NCBI GenBank assembly: GCA_021815925.1
Contig: JAKAZL010000006.1
Location: 1 to 64,000 of the forward strand
Origin: Pseudomonadota bacterium
GTDB taxonomy: Bacteria > Pseudomonadota > Gammaproteobacteria > Steroidobacterales > Steroidobacteraceae
Length of the DNA stretch: 64,000 nt
Direction: 5' to 3'
Part shown: in pieces, positions 55,022 through 63,600 of the stretch
Layout: each line of letters starts with the position of its first letter
How positions within the stretch are numbered: position 1 is the first letter of the stretch
The notes under the pieces: model-generated
Database searches by the model: none
Told to the model about the DNA's origin: nothing
Seen by the model: only the letters and a program-made list of their open reading frames with translations
Made by a program: the position numbers and the translations under genes

Positions 55022-56083
55022 TCAGCGAGGCGGCAGGGGGCGGGCAATCCGTGCGTTGCGCAGGGCGAGGATCTCGGCGACGATCGACACCGCGATGGCC
55101 TGCGGGGAGCGCCCGCCGAGGTCCAGCCCCACCGGTGCATGCAGCCGATCGCGCAGCCGGTCGGCGGCGGGACCGATCTCACCGAGCAGCCGTGCCGCAC
55201 GCGCCGGCGGCCCGAGTAAGCCGACGTAGGGCAGCGACGATCCGGCCAGCACACGCAGGTACTCACGGTCTGCTTCCAGCTGATGCGTCATGATGACGGC
55301 GGCATCGAAGGGCTGTTCGTCCAGCACCGATTGAATGCGCTCGGGGCGGGCCTCGATCAGCCGCTCGGCCGCCGGGAACCGCTCCGCGAGGAGCAGGGCC
55401 GGGCGATGATCGACCACCGTCACCTTCCAGCCGAGCTCCGCGGCGATGCGCACCACCGGCAGAGCATCGGGACCGGCGCCGAATATCACGATCCGCGGCG
55501 GCAGCGCGAGTGGCAGCAGGAACAGCCGGCAGCGCCCGGCAAGTTCGAGCCAGCGCGGCTCGGTCGAGCGGCTCGTCGCCTCGAGTGCCTCGTGCTCGGC
55601 GGCCGTGAGCCGATTTCGCGCGCCCGGCCCTGGGAGCACTACGGCCCCGAGCGCGATGTCCGGGGTCTGGCAATCCGCGACGAGACCGACGGCCGTCGGT
55701 TCGTGCGCCGCGAAGGCGTGGGCAAGGTGGGCGAGCGGCTGCCAATCCTCCGCAGGACCGACGCGTAGCATCAGCACGTGCATCGCGCCTTCGCAGCCGG
55801 CGCCAAGACCCCAGATCAGATCGTTCGGATTGCGCAGGTCGTACGTGATGCGCTGCGCCTGACCGGTGTCGATCACCGCGCGGGCATGGGCGGCGAGGTC
55901 GCCTTCGAGGCAGCCGCCGGAAATCAGCCCGGCGTACGCTCCACTTGCGCTGATCAGCAGCAATGCGCCGGGGCGCTGGTACGTCGAACCCGCCGTGCTC
56001 ACGAGGACGGCGAGCGCGGTTGCGCGGCCGGCGGCGCGCTCGCGCTCGAACAGGGGCAGCAGGGCACCGAGACACGATTCCAT
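55022..56083 (-). CDS. xdhC: XdhC/CoxI-family molybdoenzyme maturation protein
   Basis: The 353-aa product has the XdhC layout: an N-terminal domain with TALAVLVSTAGSTYQRPGALLLI and SGGCLEGDL (Cys conserved), and a Rossmann C-terminal domain with PRIVIFGAGPDALPVVRIAAELGW. XdhC binds the molybdenum cofactor, helps its sulfuration and inserts it into the apo-enzyme. With mocA and iorAB it forms a one-direction gene group: xdhC, mocA, iorA, iorB. This is the standard set needed for one hydroxylase. Confidence 0.9.
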   Translation of the reverse strand: MESCLGALLPLFERERAAGRATALAVLVSTAGSTYQRPGALLLISASGAYAGLISGGCLEGDLAAHARAVIDTGQAQRITYDLRNPNDLIWGLGAGCEGAMHVLMLRVGPAEDWQPLAHLAHAFAAHEPTAVGLVADCQTPDIALGAVVLPGPGARNRLTAAEHEALEATSRSTEPRWLELAGRCRLFLLPLALPPRIVIFGAGPDALPVVRIAAELGWKVTVVDHRPALLLAERFPAAERLIEARPERIQSVLDEQPFDAAVIMTHQLEADREYLRVLAGSSLPYVGLLGPPARAARLLGEIGPAADRLRDRLHAPVGLDLGGRSPQAIAVSIVAEILALRNARIARPLPPR

Positions 56084-56490
56084 GCCTCGATGCTATGCGG
56101 TGAGGGCATCAGCGGGCAATGCGCAGGGCAGCCGCCCATAGCCGCATCGGAGTGCGCAGCGATGCGGGTGTTTCAGCCGGTCGCGCGATGCGCGAGCGTG
56201 GCAAGTGCCTGCGGCACAGTCTTTTGAGGGGTGGATCCGGGCCCTGCCCGGGGCGGGCCGACTCTCCCCGCTGGGGAGCGCAACCGGTGTCCGATTGGGC
56301 GCACGCAGCTGAGGCACTTCGGCCGAGCGCTGCCGAGTACCCCAAAATTCCCCCGCGCCGGGCAGGGGTCAGGAGAGCTAACATGGGTCAGTTCGGCAGG
56401 GGGAGCGCCGTGACCGCCGCGCGCGCCGGTGCGCCCGTGCGACGGGGCGCCGTTGCCGGACAGATTGAGATGGGATCCGAGGAGGACGTC
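56084..56490. other. 407-bp gap upstream of the DUF3471 protein gene
   Basis: No gene is recognised. A small hairpin CTCCCC-GCT-GGGGAG lies at 56264-56278 and the stretch is very GC-rich around 56241-56260. It includes the promoter region of the divergent xdhC operon and of the exported protein gene at 56491, but no clear -10/-35 boxes could be fixed. Confidence 0.45.
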
Positions 56491-57315
56491 ATGCGCCGGA
56501 GCATTGCCAGGCTTGAGGGTCTTATGCTGAATGTACGGATTTCCGCCGCGCTGATCGGCGCACTGTGCGCCTCGGCAGCACTCGCAGCCTCAGTCATGCC
56601 AACGGCCCGGGCACAAGCGCCAGCTGCTTCGCCGGCGATGGCCGCGCAGCGCGCACGATTGCTGGCCGAACAGACGCGTCCGCAGCGGGAAGTGCCCTTC
56701 AATCCCGCCGACTTCGACCGCTACGTGGGCTTTTACGAACTGTCCCCCACGGCCTTCTTTCACGTCTTCCGCCGCGATGATCACTATTTCGCGCAGCTGA
56801 CGGGCCAGCCGGCGGTCGAGTGGTATCCGCAGAGCCGCACTGAATTCTTCGCCACCGTGGTGGCGGCGCAGATCAGCTTCCTCCTCGGTCCGCACGGTGC
56901 GGTCACGGCGCTGGTGCTGCACCAGAATGGTTTCCAGCAGACGGCGAGGCGTGTGTCGCCCCAGGCGGCTGCTCGCGCCGCGGCCACATTGCGGGAGCGC
57001 ATCCGCCAGCAGCGTCCGAGTCCCGGCACCGCGGCGGCCGTCCGCGCTCAGGTCGATTCCTTCGAGCGGACCGGCCGGGCGCAGTATGCGCAGATGCGCT
57101 CCCAGCTCGCGACCGCGGCCCGGGAGCAGGCGGCGAACTCCGCCGCACTGTTCAAGGCGATGGGCCCCTTGCGGTCGCTACGCTTCTACAAAGTCCTACC
57201 GTCCGGAGTCGATGACTACCTGGCGACCTTCGCGCACGGGAAGCTCGAGATCCTCATCGCGCCCCTGGGGCCGGATGGAAAGATATCGACGCTGTTCCTT
57301 CATCCGGTGCCTTGA
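56491..57315 (+). CDS. Exported protein with DUF3471-like domain
   Basis: The 274-aa product has a signal peptide (residues 1-43, ending near ARAQA) and then a DUF3471-like beta-domain: FNPADFDRYVGFYELSPTAF, HYFAQLTGQPAVEWYPQSRTEFF, and TALVLHQNGFQQTARRV. This domain is usually the C-terminal module of serine beta-lactamase-like hydrolases. Here it stands without a hydrolase domain, followed by a helical region with many Arg and Ala. I chose ATG 56491 because GAGGAGG lies 6 bases upstream; more upstream in-frame starts exist. Its 3' end overlaps that of the convergent MarR gene by 16 bases. Confidence 0.72.
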   Translation: MRRSIARLEGLMLNVRISAALIGALCASAALAASVMPTARAQAPAASPAMAAQRARLLAEQTRPQREVPFNPADFDRYVGFYELSPTAFFHVFRRDDHYFAQLTGQPAVEWYPQSRTEFFATVVAAQISFLLGPHGAVTALVLHQNGFQQTARRVSPQAAARAAATLRERIRQQRPSPGTAAAVRAQVDSFERTGRAQYAQMRSQLATAAREQAANSAALFKAMGPLRSLRFYKVLPSGVDDYLATFAHGKLEILIAPLGPDGKISTLFLHPVP

Positions 57316-57926
57316 GGGCTTGACCGGGGTCTGCGCCCGGCTGCGCTCGAGCCGCCTCGCCGCCGCACGGCTGGGCGCGGAACGGCCGGCGATCGGGCTG
57401 CGGGGCTCGAGCGGGGTGAACCGGGTGCCTCGAGCGGTGCGTCACGGGCAACCGTGACCAGCCAGCGGCGGACCACGCGAGCCTCCCGGGCGCTCAGCGT
57501 CCCCTGCAGAACGGATTCCAACGTCAATGCTCGCGAGCGCCCCGCTTCGAGCAGCGCCACCCCGGCATCCGTCAGCGCAATGTTCAGGATCCGGCCGTGC
57601 GCGACATCCGGCCGGCGTGCCGCGAGACCCTTCAGAGACAGCGTCGAGATGATGGCGTGCACGGTCTGGGGCGTCAGCATCGCAAGACGGGCGATGTCGG
57701 CATTGGAGCATCCCGGGTAGGCGCGGATCATGGTCATGACCAGGAACTGAGGATGCGTCAGGCCCACGGCGGCAAGTATCCGGTCCATCCGGCGCCGCTG
57801 GGCGTTCGCCGCCTGACGCAGCAGGTAGCCGAAATATCCGGCTTCGCCGCGCTTGCCTTCGCCCACTTCCGGGATCCTGGCCGCCGCGGCGGACTCAGCA
57901 TCCATGGCTCTGTTGCGCTTGCGCAT
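57300..57926 (-). CDS. MarR-family transcriptional regulator
   Basis: The 208-aa product has a MarR winged helix: YFGYLLRQAANAQRRRMDRIL (dimer helix), TPQTVHAIISTLSLKGLAARR (recognition helix) and the wing GRILNIALTDAG. The last 45 residues are Pro, Arg and Ser rich and unlike other MarR proteins, ending inside the convergent DUF3471 gene; this tail may be a frame read-through or an accidental extension. ATG 57926 has no ribosome binding site and lies only about 10 bases after the expected transcription start, so the mRNA may be nearly leaderless. A 29-bp palindrome overlaps its promoter. It probably controls itself and the divergent AhpD-like gene pair. Confidence 0.85.
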   Translation of the reverse strand: MRKRNRAMDAESAAAARIPEVGEGKRGEAGYFGYLLRQAANAQRRRMDRILAAVGLTHPQFLVMTMIRAYPGCSNADIARLAMLTPQTVHAIISTLSLKGLAARRPDVAHGRILNIALTDAGVALLEAGRSRALTLESVLQGTLSAREARVVRRWLVTVARDAPLEAPGSPRSSPAARSPAVPRPAVRRRGGSSAAGRRPRSSPQGTG

Positions 57927-57931
57927 AGTAT

Positions 57932-57960
57932 CAGGGCACGAATATTATATTCGGGCCCTG
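57932..57960. promoter_or_regulatory. 29-bp MarR operator palindrome overlapping both divergent promoters
   Basis: The outer arms CAGGGC / GCCCTG and inner arms CGAATAT / ATATTCG are perfectly complementary around a central base at 57946; only the pair at 57938/57954 does not match. On the minus strand the centre contains TATAAT (57949-57944), a consensus -10 box 18 bases from the MarR ATG. On the plus strand TATATT lies at the same centre, towards the AhpD-like gene. The layout is typical for a MarR operator that blocks both promoters. Confidence 0.85.
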
Positions 57961-58005
57961 AGAAACTCAATCGCAGGACATCCGCGCATCGCCGAGGAGC
58001 GAGTC

Positions 58006-58464
58006 ATGAGTGGGTCGGCGTCGGTCGAGTTTGAGCAGTTCGCGCAGCACTTCCCGGAGGCGATCGCGGCGCTGCGTGCGCTCGGCCAAAGTGCCGCCCG
58101 GGATATGGACAAGGGGCTCTTGGAGCTGGTTAAGGTGCGTGCCTCGCAGCTCAACGGCTGTGCATACTGCCTGCAGCTGCATATGAACTGGGCCCGCCAG
58201 GCGGGCGTTGTGCAAGGGCGGCTCGATCAGCTGGCGGTGTGGCGCGAGGCCCCGGGCTTCACCGCGCAGGAGCGCGCCGCGCTGGCCTGGGCCGAGGCAC
58301 TGACCGATCTGACCCGCCGCGGTGAACTCGATGCCGTGCGCGAGGCGGCGCGGTCCGCGCTCGGCGAGCAACGCCTCTGGCGCCTGACGCTCGCGGTCGC
58401 CGCGGTCAACGCCTGGAACCGGATTGCCGGACCGCTGGGTTTCACCCCGCCGCCGGCGCAATAG
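58006..58464 (+). CDS. AhpD-like / carboxymuconolactone decarboxylase-family protein
   Basis: The 152-aa product carries the AhpD active-site motif: Glu40, then C52-A-Y-C55 and His59 in NGCAYCLQLHMNWARQ. This redox pair is typical of alkylhydroperoxidase-like members rather than of the true decarboxylase. Such proteins often defend against peroxides or organic electrophiles. It is divergent from MarR with the operator in between, suggesting induction by an oxidant or aromatic compound. A PEP-mutase-family gene begins 10 bp after the stop. Confidence 0.88.
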   Translation: MSGSASVEFEQFAQHFPEAIAALRALGQSAARDMDKGLLELVKVRASQLNGCAYCLQLHMNWARQAGVVQGRLDQLAVWREAPGFTAQERAALAWAEALTDLTRRGELDAVREAARSALGEQRLWRLTLAVAAVNAWNRIAGPLGFTPPPAQ

Positions 58465-58474
58465 GAGAGCGGGT

Positions 58475-59230
58475 ATGAGCAGCCTTGTCGATCGTCGAGC
58501 CGCGTTCCGCGCGCTTCATCAGTCCGGATGCTTCGTATTGCCGAATCCCTGGGACGGCGGCAGCGCCATCCGGCTGGCGAAGCTCGGCTTCAAGGCACTC
58601 GCCTCAACGAGCGCCGGGGCGGCCTGGGCGCTCGGCCGCGCCGACGGGGAGATGAGCGTAGACGAGGTGCTCGCGCACCTGCGCTTTCTCGTTGGCGTGA
58701 CGGATCTGCCGGTCAACGCGGATTTCGAGTCGGGCTTCGCCGATTCGCCCGAGGGCGTCGCGCACAACGTTGCGCGTTGCATCGACACCGGGGTCGCAGG
58801 ACTGTCGATCGAGGATCGCCTCGGTGCCGGCCTCTACCCGCTCGAGGAGGCGGCCCGCCGGGTACGCGCCGCGCGCGCGGCGATCGATCGAAGCAGACAG
58901 GACGTGATCCTCGTCGCGCGCTGCGAGGCATTCTGGCTGGGACAACCCGACCTCGATATGACGATCGCGCGGCTCCTCGCCTACAGCAGCGCGGGAGCGG
59001 ACTGCCTGTATGCGCCGGGGATCAAGGAGCTCAGCGTGATCGAGCGCCTGGTCAAATCACTCGACAAGCCGGTGAACGCGAATCTGTCCGGCACGGGGGT
59101 TGCGGTGGCGGACCTGGCTGCCATAGGCGTGCGTCGGGTCAGCGTCGGCGGGGCGCTGGCGCGTGCGACCTGGACCGCATTCGACGGCATTGCGGCAAAG
59201 CTGGCCTCCGAGGGACGACTGCCCGGGTAA
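58475..59230 (+). CDS. Isocitrate lyase/PEP mutase-family protein
   Basis: The 251-aa product is the short form of the PEP mutase/isocitrate lyase superfamily. It has FVLPNPWDGGSAIRLAKLGFKALASTSAG at the N-terminus, the Mg-binding DFESGFAD and the SIEDRLGAGLYPLEEAARRV strand. The KKCGH loop of true isocitrate and methylisocitrate lyases is missing, so neither activity is expected; oxaloacetase- or phosphonopyruvate-type C-C or C-P chemistry is possible. It follows the AhpD-like gene by 10 bp with AGGAG before the start, so both are under the MarR operator. Confidence 0.85.
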   Translation: MSSLVDRRAAFRALHQSGCFVLPNPWDGGSAIRLAKLGFKALASTSAGAAWALGRADGEMSVDEVLAHLRFLVGVTDLPVNADFESGFADSPEGVAHNVARCIDTGVAGLSIEDRLGAGLYPLEEAARRVRAARAAIDRSRQDVILVARCEAFWLGQPDLDMTIARLLAYSSAGADCLYAPGIKELSVIERLVKSLDKPVNANLSGTGVAVADLAAIGVRRVSVGGALARATWTAFDGIAAKLASEGRLPG

Positions 59231-59234
59231 GGGC

Positions 59235-59702
59235 TCAGCGGGCGCATTCGGTCCGATAGGCATCCTTCAGCGCAACCTCGCCGGTCTCCAGCAGAGACTT
59301 GAGATTCGAAAGAATCTTCGGCCACCCGCCGGACACCGCGGTGATCAACTGCGAGGGCTCGCGCTCGATGCTGTGGGTGATGGTGAGCTTCACCGCCGCG
59401 CCGTTCGGCTCGAGCTCGATGACACAGAGCGATTCGCCCTCGGCTTTGATCTCAGGCTGGTTCTGGTGCCGCCAGCGGATCACCAGCCGTCGCGGCGGGT
59501 CGGACTCAAGGATCTCGCCGGCGTCGGTGACGATGCCATCGGGGCGAACCATCCTCCACGGAGACCCGGCGGTCCAGTCGCTCTCGCAGTGCGTGCCGAA
59601 CCAGTAGCGCTTCATGAACTCCGCGTCATGGGTCAGAGCCGACCAGAGTCGCTCGGGCGTGGTGCGGATATAGGTCACGTAGAGGAACGTCGATCTAGTC
59701 AT
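59235..59702 (-). CDS. SRPBCC/AHSA1-like domain protein
   Basis: The 155-aa product is one SRPBCC (START-like) domain: FLYVTYIRTTPERLWSALTHDAEFMKRYWFG at the start, then WTAGSPWRMVRPDGIVTDAGEIL and the C-terminal helix ITAVSGGWPKILSNLKSLLETG. These proteins bind hydrophobic ligands in a deep pocket. It overlaps the ArsR gene by 8 bases; ArsR plus AHSA1-like pairs are very common and are thought to be regulator and ligand-binding partner. Function beyond this is unknown. Confidence 0.88.
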   Translation of the reverse strand: MTRSTFLYVTYIRTTPERLWSALTHDAEFMKRYWFGTHCESDWTAGSPWRMVRPDGIVTDAGEILESDPPRRLVIRWRHQNQPEIKAEGESLCVIELEPNGAAVKLTITHSIEREPSQLITAVSGGWPKILSNLKSLLETGEVALKDAYRTECAR

Positions 59703-60027
59703 GGGCCTTCTCCAGTCGTCTCTTCAGATCGGCAAGCGCCTTCAAGCGTGGCTTCTCGAACTTGGCGATCCATCGCTCGTAGATTTCCTGCAGCGGCACC
59801 GGGTTGAGGAAGTGCAGCTTCCTGCGGCCGCGACGGACTGTCGCGAGGAGATTCGCAGCCTCCAGGACATCCAGGTGCTGCGTCACGCCCTGTCGGGTCA
59901 TGTCCAGGTGCGCGCACAGCTCAGTCAGCGTACGGCCGTCGTGGGCATGCAGCAGGTCGAGGAGCCTGCGCCGGCTGGGGTCGGCGAGCGCCTTGAACAG
60001 TGCGTCAGTATCGTCCTGTCCGGGCAT
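59695..60027 (-). CDS. ArsR-family winged-helix regulator
   Basis: The 110-aa product has the ArsR fold: DALFKALADPSRRRLLDLLHAHDGRTLTELCAHL, the recognition helix TRQGVTQHLDVLEAANLL and the wing RRGRRKLHFLNP. Its metal-binding cysteines of arsenic or cadmium sensors are lacking, so it is probably a non-metal member. I chose the ATG at 60027 giving MPGQDDTDALF; the frame opens from 60066, but that start would lie inside the inverted repeat. It heads an operon with the SRPBCC gene. A 23-bp inverted repeat lies 19 bases before the start. Confidence 0.88.
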   Translation of the reverse strand: MPGQDDTDALFKALADPSRRRLLDLLHAHDGRTLTELCAHLDMTRQGVTQHLDVLEAANLLATVRRGRRKLHFLNPVPLQEIYERWIAKFEKPRLKALADLKRRLEKAHD

Positions 60028-60045
60028 TGCTATATGCAACAAAAT

Positions 60046-60068
60046 ACTTGCCAAAATAATAGGCAAGT
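60046..60068. promoter_or_regulatory. ArsR operator: ACTTGCC-N9-GGCAAGT
   Basis: Perfect 7-bp arms ACTTGCC and GGCAAGT flank a 9-base AT spacer. The centre has TATTAT on the minus strand, which may be the -10 box of the ArsR gene starting at 60027. The size and place fit self-repression by the ArsR protein. Confidence 0.75.
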
Positions 60069-60300
60069 GACGGCTTGCATGTCAAGCGCCCTGCGTGGCA
60101 GGCGTCGTCCATGCGCGGATCAGGCGCTTTGGATCGGCGAGGCTGCCTGTGTTCCGGCCTGCGATCGAGCCGTGGGCGCACCACCCGCGCGAACGCGATC
60201 TGCGCGGTGGCGATGCACAGATATCGTGGAACGATAAACGGGTGCGGCAGAGGTCTGGTCGGCGAATCGGGAGTTCCTGAAGTTTTCTCAAGATTGAGAT

Positions 60301-60336
60301 TGTCTGTCGGACACTCGTCCAATGTCCGATCGGACA
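60301..60336. promoter_or_regulatory. TGTCCGATCGGACA palindrome with adjacent half-site
   Basis: TGTCCGATCGGACA at 60323-60336 is a perfect 14-bp palindrome. Ten bases before it lies TGTCTGTCGGACA (60301-60313), which shares CGGACA. The two lie about 320 bp before the sensor gene, with TTGAGA-like and AAAATG-like sequence around them. The binding protein is unknown. Confidence 0.55.
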
Positions 60337-60657
60337 GGCACGGAAAATGCACTGTATCAGGCTGTCGGAGCGGAGAGCACGCAGTGATCCGCGGGCGCTT
60401 CAGGTCGCACGTCGGTGCGTTGAGACAACTTCGAACAAACGCAACGAACTCAGACAGACAGAGACCACGGGCGCAATTTCGGGTGTAGACTGACACCGAG
60501 CAGTCAACAACGATCGGCGCCGGCACGGGCCCGCACCGGGATCGTCAGAACGCCGGGAAGGTGTCGTTACCCGGCCGCGGCCCCGACCGGTCCGCGACAG
60601 GGGCGGCTGGTACAGACTGGGCGAGCACGAGGAATTACGAGGAGCAGGTAATCCGCC

Positions 60658-63600
60658 GTGACAGACTGGACGAAAGGGCCGCCGAGCCGCGTCCAAGCGT
60701 TGCTCGATTCCATGCCGGAGGCGGGCCTGGCCGTTGACGCCACCGGGACCGTACTGCTCGTCAATGCAGCTGCCGCCGCCATGCTGGGGTACGAGCCGCA
60801 GGAGCTCGCGGGTGCACCGCTCGAGGTGCTAGTCCCGGCGGGCCTGCGACGCAGCCACGCCGCGCAGCGCTCACAGTACTTCACTCAGCCCCGTGCGCGC
60901 CCCATGGGGGTCGGCATCAACCTCAGCGCCGTGCGCAAGGACGGCGTCGAGCTCCCGGTCGAGATCAGTCTGCAACCCATCACCGATCCTGCGGGAACCC
61001 TCGTGGTGGCGACGCTGCGCACCCTCGGGCCACGCGAGGAGTGGTATCGCTCGATGTTCGAGCGCCTGGCGGTCGGGGTGGTGCATAGTGATGCGGCGGG
61101 ACGATTCCTCAGCGTCAACGACCGGTTCTGCAAACTCCTCGGCTACACCCACCAGGAGGTGCTGGCGCTCGACATCCGGGCCCTAACGCACCCCAGTGAC
61201 ATCGCGAACACCGTCGCGGCCCGAGCGCGGGCGATCGAGGGAAAACTTGCTGAATACCAGCTGGATGTCCGTTTGATCTCCAGCGGCGGGGAGCCCGTCT
61301 GGGCCCACGTCATCACCTCGATCGTGCGGCGCGATGACGGCGAGGCCGTTCATTTCATCTCGCTCATCCAGGATATCTCCGAGCGCAAGCGCTCGGAAGA
61401 TCAGCTGCGCGAGTCCGACCGTCGGTTCCGCGAGGTGACGGAGTCGATTCGCGAGGTCTTCTGGCTCACCGATCGGCTGAAGCGCGAGATGCTTTACGTG
61501 AGTCCGGGCTTCCGCGAAATCTGGGGGCGTGACCCGAGCGAGCTCTATGCCGCCCCGCACATCTGGATCGAGGCGGTGCACCCGGCGGATCGCCAACGGG
61601 TCGAGGAGGCCGTACGTAGCAAGCAAACCGTGGGAGCCTTCGATGAGGAATATCGGATCGTGCGTCCGGACGGCGCGGTGCGCTGGATACGCGATCGCGC
61701 CTATCCGGTGCTTGGCGATGACCGTGAGATTATCCGTATCGCCGGTGTTGCCGAAGACATCACCGAGAGCAAGCGCGCCATCGACGAGCTGCGCGAAAGT
61801 GAGCGACGCTTCGCCGACATCCTCGGCAACGTGCGTCTCGCATCGGTAATTCTCGACCGCGACGCAAAGGTAAGCTACTGCAACGACTTTCTCCTGCAGC
61901 TGAGCGGCTACCGGCGCGAAGAGGTGCTCGGTCGAAACTGGTTCGACCTGTTCGTACCGCGCGACCAGGCGCCCGAGATCGCCCAGGTGTTTGCGGCGGT
62001 GCTCGCGGATTCGCCGAGCGCCTGGCATCACGACAACGAGATCCTGACCCGCAGCGGCGAACGGCGGCTCGTTCGCTGGACAAACATCGTGCTGCGATCT
62101 GCCGACGGGCACGTGAACGGGATGGCCGGGATCGGAGAGGACGTGACCGAGCGAGCGCGCGCCGATGAGACCCACGCCCGAATGGCCGCCATCGTCGAGT
62201 CTAGCGACGATGCCATCATCGGCAAGACGCTGAACGGCGTGATCACCAGCTGGAATGGTGGCGCGCAACGACTGTTCGGCTTCGAGGATGAGGAGGCCCT
62301 CGGTCAGTCCATCCGGCTTCTCATTCCGCCCGATCGCCAGCACGAGGAGGACGCGATCCTCGAGCGGTTGCGGCGTGGGGAACGTGTCAATCACTTCGAG
62401 ACTGTGCGTCGCCGCAAGGATGGCACGCTGGTGGACGTGTCCCTCAGCGTCTCGCCGATCCTGGATGCGCACGGGCGGATCGTCGGGGCGTCGAAAATTG
62501 CCCGCGACATCACCGAGCGCAAGCGCTCGGAGCGGCGGATCAGGCATCTGAATCGCGTCTATGCCGTCCTCAGTGGCATCAATTCGCTGATCGTCCGCGT
62601 GCGTGACCGCAATGAACTGTTCCGTGAGGCGTGCCGCATCGCGGTCGAGGCTGGCAACTTCACGGTGGCATGGATCGGGATGGTCGATCCGACCGCAACG
62701 CGAATTGAAATCGTGGCGCATCATGGAGGCGACACGGAATACATGGGTCGAGTGCCGCTCGAGCTGGGCAATCCAGGGGCTGCGGGCGGGGGTCTGGCTG
62801 GCATCGCATTTACCGGTGGCAGGCCCGTCATCAGCAACGACGTGTCACAGGATGCGCGGTTTCGACTGCAGAACGAATCGGCACAGCGGGGTATTCGGTC
62901 CACGGTTCACATTCCGCTCAGCATCGGCAGCACCGTCGTGGGTGTGCTGGCGCTGTACTCCGGCGAGCTCGGCTTCTTCGACGAGGCGGAGATGCGCCTG
63001 CTCGAGGAACTCGCCGGTGATATTGCCTTCGCGCTCGATCACATTGATAAGGCGAACCGGGCCGACTACCTGGCTTACTACGATCCGCTGACTGGGCTTG
63101 CCAACCGGTCATTGTTCATCGAGAGCCTGAACCAGCGTCTGGTGGAGGCTGGGAGTGCGGGGGAGGAGATCGTTGTGGTGCTCGCGGACCTGGAGCGATT
63201 GCGGACGGTAAACGAATCGCTGGGCCGGCAGGCCGGTGATACGCTGTTGAAGCGGGTGGCCGACCGTCTTTCGGGCGCGGCGAGCAGCGGCCTCAGTGCG
63301 CGGATCGCCGGCGACGTCTTTGCGTTTCTGCTGCCGGCGTCCCGGGACCGGCAGGGTTCGGAGTCGCTCCTCTCAACGCTGTGGCGCCAACTTTTCGGTG
63401 AGGCCATTGAGGTCGGGGGAGCTCCGATGAGCGTATCGGCCAAGGCTGGCATTGCGGTCTTTCCGACGGACGGCGCGGACGCGGAGACGCTGCTCGCCTG
63501 CGCCGAGATCGCGTTGCGCAGAGCCAAGCAGACCGGCGAGACGCGGGTCTTCCATGCTCCGGAGATGGCAGCGCGCAGCGCCGAGAGACACGCACTGGAG

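Larger units (their letters stand above)
60028..60657. other. 630-bp divergent regulatory region between ArsR and PAS-sensor genes
   Basis: No gene is recognised here. It holds the ArsR promoter with an inverted repeat (60046-60068), and further right a 14-bp palindrome with an adjacent half site (60301-60336), followed by a long leader to the sensor gene. Several short open frames exist, but they lack ribosome binding sites and family resemblance. Confidence 0.55.

Noticed and set aside
60075-60488. 137-codon plus-strand frame between ArsR and the sensor
   Set aside because: It lacks a ribosome binding site and family similarity and runs through the operator-like palindrome.
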